Assembly: GCA_019594305.1 (NCBI GenBank)
Contig: JAFDTZ010000036.1
Coordinates: forward strand, 1-18,806
Source of the DNA: Thermoplasmata archaeon
GTDB taxonomy: Archaea > Thermoplasmatota > Thermoplasmata > Halarchaeoplasmatales > Halarchaeoplasmataceae
Length of the DNA stretch: 18,806 bases
Direction: 5' to 3'
Shown here: piece by piece, positions 15,000 through 18,806 of the stretch
How the letters are laid out: every line of letters starts with the position of its first letter
How positions within the stretch are numbered: the stretch's first letter is position 1
The notes under the pieces: model-generated
The model's database searches: none
What the model saw: the letters and a program-made list of their open reading frames with translations, nothing else
Told to the model about the DNA's origin: nothing
Position numbers and translations under genes: made by a program

Positions 15000-16235
15000 T
15001 CAAACACCGACACTCCCTTTTTGTAAGTCTTCTCGGAAAACGTTGTCAGCAATAGGTTCGATAAATTTTTGCTCTAAAGCATTTACCGCCTCTGTCATAT
15101 ATCGTTCGTCTAGGTAAATACCGATGGTGGCTTTACTCGTAGTTACTTCTATTATGTTTATGTCTCTGTCAGATAGTTCCTCTGTTATCCTCGCGACCCA
15201 CCCCGGGTCATCCACGAATCTTGGATGCGTGACCTCCAGCATGCTCACACCCTCTCGATGACTGATATCTTTGAACGAGTCCATGCTTTCATGTAACTCA
15301 GAAACCAAACTTCCCACATGATATTCACCGAATATCGTTACGGATTTTTCGCCACTGCTTATCCCCCTCAACTCCGCACCTTTTTCTTCCATCGAAGTAA
15401 AAATCGATCTCAAGTTTTGAACGTTCAAATCACATATCACGGTTATGGATGAAAGTCCATTTTTTTGTTTTAAACCTCGGTCTGAAGAAAAATCTCCGAC
15501 GACCCGGGTACCTTCGCTTTTCAGATCATTTGATGAAAATGGAACGATCCTCAGTAACTGGCCGGGTAATTTGTATTTCAAACCCTGATGCCTTACTATC
15601 CTGGCACCACCGTGTGCTAGGGCAAACAGTTCTTCGATATGTATCTCTTCTATCTGTTCACAATCTTGTACCAGTTCCGGGTCAGCGGTAAGAAGGCCGT
15701 TCGTATCCTTTACCAGTATCACTTCATCGGCTTTCAAACAATTTCCCACCACGAGTGCGGTGGTATCACTCCCGCCCCTGCCTAAGGTGGTTATATTCCC
15801 GCAGGTATCTGTACCTATAAAGCCACATATCACCTGTATGGTGTCCCCCAGGCGAGGCTCTACGTACTGTTCCATCTTTCTCCTACACATATCCAAGTCG
15901 GGAACAGCATCAGTACATCGACTATCGGTTATCAAAGGCCATTCTTTATCGCCCGGGAGGAAACATACTGATTTCCCACCCATCTTTTTGATGGCGGAAG
16001 CGAAGACCTTTGCACTGGTCTGTTCGCCCATGGATATGATATCCGCGTGATCCCTTTCGCACACATTGATCTGTGCCAGTAGGTCCACCAGCATATCCGT
16101 TGTCTTACCCATTGCAGAAACAACGACCACTATCTCATCACAATCGTAATCAACGACCATTTTCGCAGCTTTTTTAACTCGATGTCCGTTAGACAGATCT
16201 GCTCCGCCAAATTTGATTATCGCCCTTCTACTCAT
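15000..16235 (-). CDS. lysC: Aspartokinase with C-terminal ACT domains
   Basis: Aspartokinase phosphorylates aspartate, the committed step for lysine, threonine and methionine. The 411-residue protein has the amino-acid-kinase domain (1-250): KFGGADL (8-14), VVVVSAMGKTTDML (36-49), SMGEQTSAKVFA (68-79), TTLGRGGSDTTAL (149-161) and VKDTNGLLTADP (175-186). Residues 265-400 form two ACT units (SSITVICDLN and DPGWVARITEELSDRDINII), so feedback control, probably by lysine given the operon, is likely. The usual KFGGTSV reads KFGGADL, a mild departure in the nucleotide-binding loop. The start ATG at 16235 follows dapB by 12 nt with an AAGGGG motif before it. The operon setting suggests a lysine-dedicated isozyme; a separate threonine isozyme may exist elsewhere. 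Confidence 0.93.
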   Translation of the reverse strand: MSRRAIIKFGGADLSNGHRVKKAAKMVVDYDCDEIVVVVSAMGKTTDMLVDLLAQINVCERDHADIISMGEQTSAKVFASAIKKMGGKSVCFLPGDKEWPLITDSRCTDAVPDLDMCRRKMEQYVEPRLGDTIQVICGFIGTDTCGNITTLGRGGSDTTALVVGNCLKADEVILVKDTNGLLTADPELVQDCEQIEEIHIEELFALAHGGARIVRHQGLKYKLPGQLLRIVPFSSNDLKSEGTRVVGDFSSDRGLKQKNGLSSITVICDLNVQNLRSIFTSMEEKGAELRGISSGEKSVTIFGEYHVGSLVSELHESMDSFKDISHREGVSMLEVTHPRFVDDPGWVARITEELSDRDINIIEVTTSKATIGIYLDERYMTEAVNALEQKFIEPIADNVFREDLQKGSVGV

Positions 16236-16247
16236 CTTCGAAACCCC

Positions 16248-17036
16248 TTATTTGAACACATCGTCCATGGAAAATATTCCGGGTTGATCATGTTCCACAG
16301 CCCATTTGGCAGCATATAACGCTCCTTGAGCGAACACCCTTCTCGAAAAAGAAACATGTTCTATCTTTATCATCTCGTCGGGACCAGCGATTATCAGGTC
16401 ATGGATCCCGGGTACGCCGCCAGTTCTTACAGAGAGTACCTCCAATTCATTTTTCATCCTTGGTGAGAAACCCTCTCTTCCGTTGACCATCTCGGTGTAT
16501 CCCCTCACGTTAGAAATTATCTCGCTCAACCTTACTGCGGTACCGCTAGGGGCGTCTTTTTTTTCGTTGTGGTGTACTTCTGTGATGGAGAAGTCGTATC
16601 CGTCCGGTAAAACATCGCATGCCTTTGCTAACCTGTACATCAGATTTATACCCAGAGCAAAGTTAGGGGCGAAGACAGCGGTCACCTCACTTGCTATCTC
16701 ACTATGAAGTGATCTCATCTGTTCTTCTGTAAAACCCGTGGTTCCGACTATGATGCTGGTACCCGTCTCTGCAACCTTTGGTAGATTTGATAACTCCGCA
16801 TCAGGTGTTGTAAAACTGATATACGCATCGGTTTCACAACATTCTTGAGGTATCTTCGACGGAGGGCTTATCCTCACATCATGATCTCCTATACCAACTT
16901 GCTTCAGTGTTTTCCCGATGGATCTATGTTCTTCTGTTTCTATAGCACTGACTACTCTACAACCATTTATTTCTGCTTCCTCTATGATCGTTCTTCCCAT
17001 TTTACCTTGGGCACCAGCTACACATATTTTAATCAT
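16248..17036 (-). CDS. dapB: 4-hydroxy-tetrahydrodipicolinate reductase
   Basis: DapB reduces the DapA product to tetrahydrodipicolinate with NAD(P)H. The 262 residues start MIKICVAGAQGKMG, with the dinucleotide loop GAQGKMG at 8-14. The middle has VGTTGFTEEQ (97-106) and FAPNFALGINLM (122-133). The catalytic stretch TEVHHNEKKDAPSGTA (152-167) has H155, H156 and K159 in the expected places. The C-terminus KWAVEHDQPGIFSMDDVF is also typical. The frame is open further upstream to 17090, but those residues overlap the preceding small ORF and are not family-like. AGAGGT 7 nt before the ATG at 17036 supports this start. It overlaps the preceding 68-codon ORF by 8 nt. Confidence 0.95.
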   Translation of the reverse strand: MIKICVAGAQGKMGRTIIEEAEINGCRVVSAIETEEHRSIGKTLKQVGIGDHDVRISPPSKIPQECCETDAYISFTTPDAELSNLPKVAETGTSIIVGTTGFTEEQMRSLHSEIASEVTAVFAPNFALGINLMYRLAKACDVLPDGYDFSITEVHHNEKKDAPSGTAVRLSEIISNVRGYTEMVNGREGFSPRMKNELEVLSVRTGGVPGIHDLIIAGPDEMIKIEHVSFSRRVFAQGALYAAKWAVEHDQPGIFSMDDVFK

Positions 17037-17235
17037 AACACAGACCTCTGTGGTATATCTCATTGTACCGTGGTTCATCAAGATACACATCGAAGTAAGT
17101 TAGAGGCTCCGGTGCATGTCTAAGTTCGGCATTTCTTCCCATTTTTCCCGAATATATCGAATCTATCATCTCCCGGCCCATCCTGCCGATCGCCCCGGCA
17201 ACACATAATGCAACGGTGTCTTCAGTAGGCATCAT
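17029..17235 (-). CDS. 68-codon ORF with a DapB-like N-terminus, possible remnant
   Basis: The ORF starts at an ATG at 17235 (or 17232) that overlaps the end of dapA by 14 nt, and ends 8 nt into dapB, so it is packed like a real operon gene. Residues 8-25, VALCVAGAIGRMGREMID, align with the DapB N-terminus (IKICVAGAQGKMGRTIIE): about ten identities in 18 positions, including the GA-G-MGR dinucleotide loop. The remaining 43 residues (for example LTYFDVYLDEPRYNEIYHRG) do not look like DapB. The protein is too short to be an enzyme. It may be a truncated and diverged dapB copy kept in frame, or a small protein with a borrowed nucleotide-binding start. It would still couple translation from dapA to dapB. 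Function is unknown. Confidence 0.5.
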   Translation of the reverse strand: MMPTEDTVALCVAGAIGRMGREMIDSIYSGKMGRNAELRHAPEPLTYFDVYLDEPRYNEIYHRGLCYD

Positions 17236-18265
17236 GGAACTGCCCGTCGGTGTATCGAGGGTCGTTCAACCGTTCTTCCGCATCCACCCCGAAGAAGTCC
17301 TCTATGGGTGAGAATAGGGTCGGGTCGTTGTTGTAGGTCTCTCTTGCGGCGCTCATCAGACGTTCCAGAGCATTTCTCGTCAAACTGCCGAGTGGCGCTC
17401 TAGTCTGTCCCGATGGCATACCCAGGATATTCATCAACGTTTTTACGGGTACGGGATTCCTGAATTTTACCTCCACCTCGCCGTACCTAGTATCTTCGTG
17501 TGATCTTACAGTGACAGACCCCAACATGGGTGATAAGTTTCTTTGGATCTCCAAGGCCCTATCCGTTCGACCTTCCGATATGCAGTTGATCATCTCCGAT
17601 ACCGCCTCCGGGAAGATATTGGACATTACGGAAATCGCACCGCAGGCTCTTACTCTTTCGTCAAGCATTATTTTCGTAGTTATCTCATCGTCCCCGGAGA
17701 CTATCATCAGGTCGTCACCGCAAAGTTCGCGTGTAAGTATCATATTGTCGATGTTTCCGGTAGCCTCTTTTATGGCTATGACATTTTCACATTGTTCCCT
17801 TAAAAGTGCGATGTCCACAGGATGCAGCATCGTTCCCGTTCTTCCGGGAATGACGTAAAGCACTAAGGGAATATCCGGCGTACTTTCGGAGATAGGAACC
17901 ACGTAATTGTTCCTTATCTCCGTGGATGAGGGTGCATTGTAATAAGGGTCGACTAGAAGTGCCGCATCGACACCCATATCGTGTGCTTCGACGGTGGCCC
18001 TAATGGATTCTCGAGTACTGTTACTTCCGGTACCGGCCATAACAGGTGTTCTTCCGGATAACTCTTTGACTTTGCCTATAACTTTCAGATGTTCATCCCA
18101 GTCAAGGGTTGGGCTCTCTCCGGTCGTGCCCACGGCAAGAAGGCCGTTTATACCGTACTTCTTCTGATATTCCACCAGTAAAGACAATGCGTTCATATCC
18201 ACTACTCCTTCATCCGTCATCGGCGTTACCAGGGCGGTCCAGCAGCCTTCTGTTCTCAATTTCAT
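17222..18265 (-). CDS. dapA: 4-hydroxy-tetrahydrodipicolinate synthase family protein
   Basis: DapA condenses pyruvate with aspartate semialdehyde, the first dedicated lysine step. The (beta/alpha)8 barrel shows GTTGES (46-51), DPYYN (106-110), YVIPGRTG (137-144, with Y137 and R142 as the expected catalytic and substrate residues) and the Schiff-base lysine K166 in AIKEATGN. Thus the full catalytic set is present. At 347 residues it is about 50 longer than the usual 290-300. The extra part is the C-terminal tail (residues about 300-347, with DPTLFSPIEDFF and GVDAEERLNDPRYTDGQFHD), which I cannot assign. Related aldolases share these motifs, but the operon supports lysine synthesis. The ATG at 18265 has AGAGGT upstream; the gene heads the operon and is divergent from an Lrp/AsnC gene. 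Confidence 0.92.
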   Translation of the reverse strand: MKLRTEGCWTALVTPMTDEGVVDMNALSLLVEYQKKYGINGLLAVGTTGESPTLDWDEHLKVIGKVKELSGRTPVMAGTGSNSTRESIRATVEAHDMGVDAALLVDPYYNAPSSTEIRNNYVVPISESTPDIPLVLYVIPGRTGTMLHPVDIALLREQCENVIAIKEATGNIDNMILTRELCGDDLMIVSGDDEITTKIMLDERVRACGAISVMSNIFPEAVSEMINCISEGRTDRALEIQRNLSPMLGSVTVRSHEDTRYGEVEVKFRNPVPVKTLMNILGMPSGQTRAPLGSLTRNALERLMSAARETYNNDPTLFSPIEDFFGVDAEERLNDPRYTDGQFHDAY

Positions 18266-18307
18266 TTTATTACCTCTTTTGTTGATTTTTATCGGGCTAG
18301 AGCATGC

Positions 18308-18319
18308 TTATATTTAAAG
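18308..18319 (-). promoter_or_regulatory. TATA-like box for the lysine operon
   Basis: The minus strand reads CTTTAAATATAA, centred about 48 nt before the dapA ATG. It predicts a leader of about 20 nt containing the AGAGGT ribosome-binding motif. The box lies beside the direct repeats at 18321-18352. Confidence 0.5.
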
Positions 18320-18320
18320 A

Positions 18321-18352
18321 TTGCGGAAATCGATAGATATTTGCGAATTTCG
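18321..18352. promoter_or_regulatory. Paired direct repeats between dapA and lrp promoters
   Basis: TTGCGGAAATCG (18321-18332) and TTGCGAATTTCG (18341-18352) match at 9 of 12 positions and start 20 bp apart, about two DNA turns. They lie between the two divergent TATA-like boxes. This is a plausible binding site for the neighbouring Lrp/AsnC protein, which would then control both directions. Binding is not shown by the sequence. Confidence 0.4.
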
Positions 18353-18357
18353 TAGTA

Positions 18358-18370
18358 AATATATTTATAC
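18358..18370 (+). promoter_or_regulatory. TATA-like box for the Lrp/AsnC gene
   Basis: AATATATTTATAC is centred about 28 nt before the ATG at 18392, the distance expected for a leaderless archaeal transcript. Confidence 0.5.
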
Positions 18371-18391
18371 ACCGCTTACATTAGCCGTTAT

Positions 18392-18806
18392 ATGGGAAAT
18401 CAAAAGCTGGAAAAAAACCTCGATAGTATCGATTTCGGCATAATAGAGTGTCTGAGGGAGGATTCAAGGGAGAAATGGGTGGATATAGCCAGGAAACTTG
18501 GTACATCCGAGGCTACCATAAGGTTCAGAACCAATAAACTGATCGAAGAAGGCGTGATAAAAAATTTTACCATAGAAACAGATCTTGAAGAACCCGAAGC
18601 CCTGGTACTGATAAAGGTGGAACCTTCCCAGGCATCCCAGGTGCTCAAGGAGATCGGTAAGACAACTCCAGAGATATTCGAAACGTCGGGTGATTGGGAT
18701 GCCGCCGTTAAGGTCAGAAAATCGAAAACGTCCGAGCTGAATAAGACAGTAGATCAGATAAGGGAAATCAAGGGTGTTACACGAACCCAGACCCTTATCA
18801 AGTTGA
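18392..18806 (+). CDS. Lrp/AsnC family transcriptional regulator (3' end outside window)
   Basis: The frame is open from the ATG at 18392 to the right edge, giving 138 residues without a stop; only a few residues are probably missing. Residues 10-60 are the N-terminal winged HTH: DSIDFGIIECLREDSREKWV, then the recognition part ARKLGTSEATIRFRTNKLIEEGVIKNFTI, the classical Lrp pattern. Residues 68-138 are the beta-alpha-beta ligand and oligomer domain, with ALVLIKVEPSQASQVLKEIG, the ETSGDWDAAVKVR strand pair and IREIKGVTRTQTLIKL. Lrp-like proteins often sense amino acids. Its gene faces dapA across 126 nt, so it may respond to lysine and control the operon, as LysM does in Sulfolobus. That role is inferred from position only. 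Confidence 0.9.
   Translation, partial: MGNQKLEKNLDSIDFGIIECLREDSREKWVDIARKLGTSEATIRFRTNKLIEEGVIKNFTIETDLEEPEALVLIKVEPSQASQVLKEIGKTTPEIFETSGDWDAAVKVRKSKTSELNKTVDQIREIKGVTRTQTLIKL

Noticed and set aside
16248..17090. Longer dapB start at 17090
   Set aside because: The extra 18 residues are not DapB-like and overlap the small ORF; the ATG at 17036 has a ribosome-binding motif and begins exactly at the first beta strand.

Overview
The window looks like a stretch of archaeal chromosome, most likely from a Thermoplasmatota (Euryarchaeota) lineage. The evidence is an archaeal-type glutamyl-tRNA synthetase, an archaeal Lsm/Sm protein, a KptA with an N-terminal zinc-ribbon-like motif, a CoaD-DUF84 fusion of the kind I associate with Thermoplasma relatives, and a class II HMG-CoA reductase. 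Most transcription units have an AT-rich TATA-like box 25-35 nt before the start codon, which suggests leaderless or near-leaderless mRNAs. Shine-Dalgarno-like GGAG/GGTG motifs appear mainly inside operons. No rRNA, tRNA, insertion sequence, prophage or CRISPR array was recognised. The lineage is an inference; no search was run.

Layout from left to right. Positions 1-230 hold the C-terminal end of an unrecognised protein. A 298-nt intergenic region follows, with inverted repeats and one CRISPR-repeat-like element. Next come rpiA (+), a convergent HTH regulator (-) whose 3' end overlaps rpiA, gltX (+), a small zinc-ribbon membrane protein (+) and a coaD-DUF84 fusion (+). On the minus strand follow a large STAND-type ATPase with TPR repeats and HMG-CoA reductase. 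Then come kptA (+), an Lsm gene (-), a second TPR protein (-) and a two-gene ABC transporter (-).

The right third is a tight minus-strand lysine operon: dapA, a 68-codon ORF with a DapB-like N-terminus, dapB, aspartokinase, lysA and meso-diaminopimelate dehydrogenase (ddh). With aspartate-semialdehyde dehydrogenase, which is not in the window, these genes would run the one-step dehydrogenase variant of the DAP pathway: aspartate to aspartyl phosphate (aspartokinase), semialdehyde to dihydrodipicolinate (DapA), then to tetrahydrodipicolinate (DapB), then directly to meso-DAP (Ddh), then to lysine (LysA). No DapD/E/F or DapL is present here. A divergent Lrp/AsnC gene, running off the right edge, faces the operon across a 126-nt region that holds two 12-bp imperfect direct repeats 20 bp apart. 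This makes it a good candidate local regulator.

The most interesting points are this bacterial-style Ddh lysine operon in an archaeon, the embedded partial dapB-like ORF, the possible Lrp operator, the solo CRISPR-like repeat, and the two TPR signalling-type proteins of unknown role.
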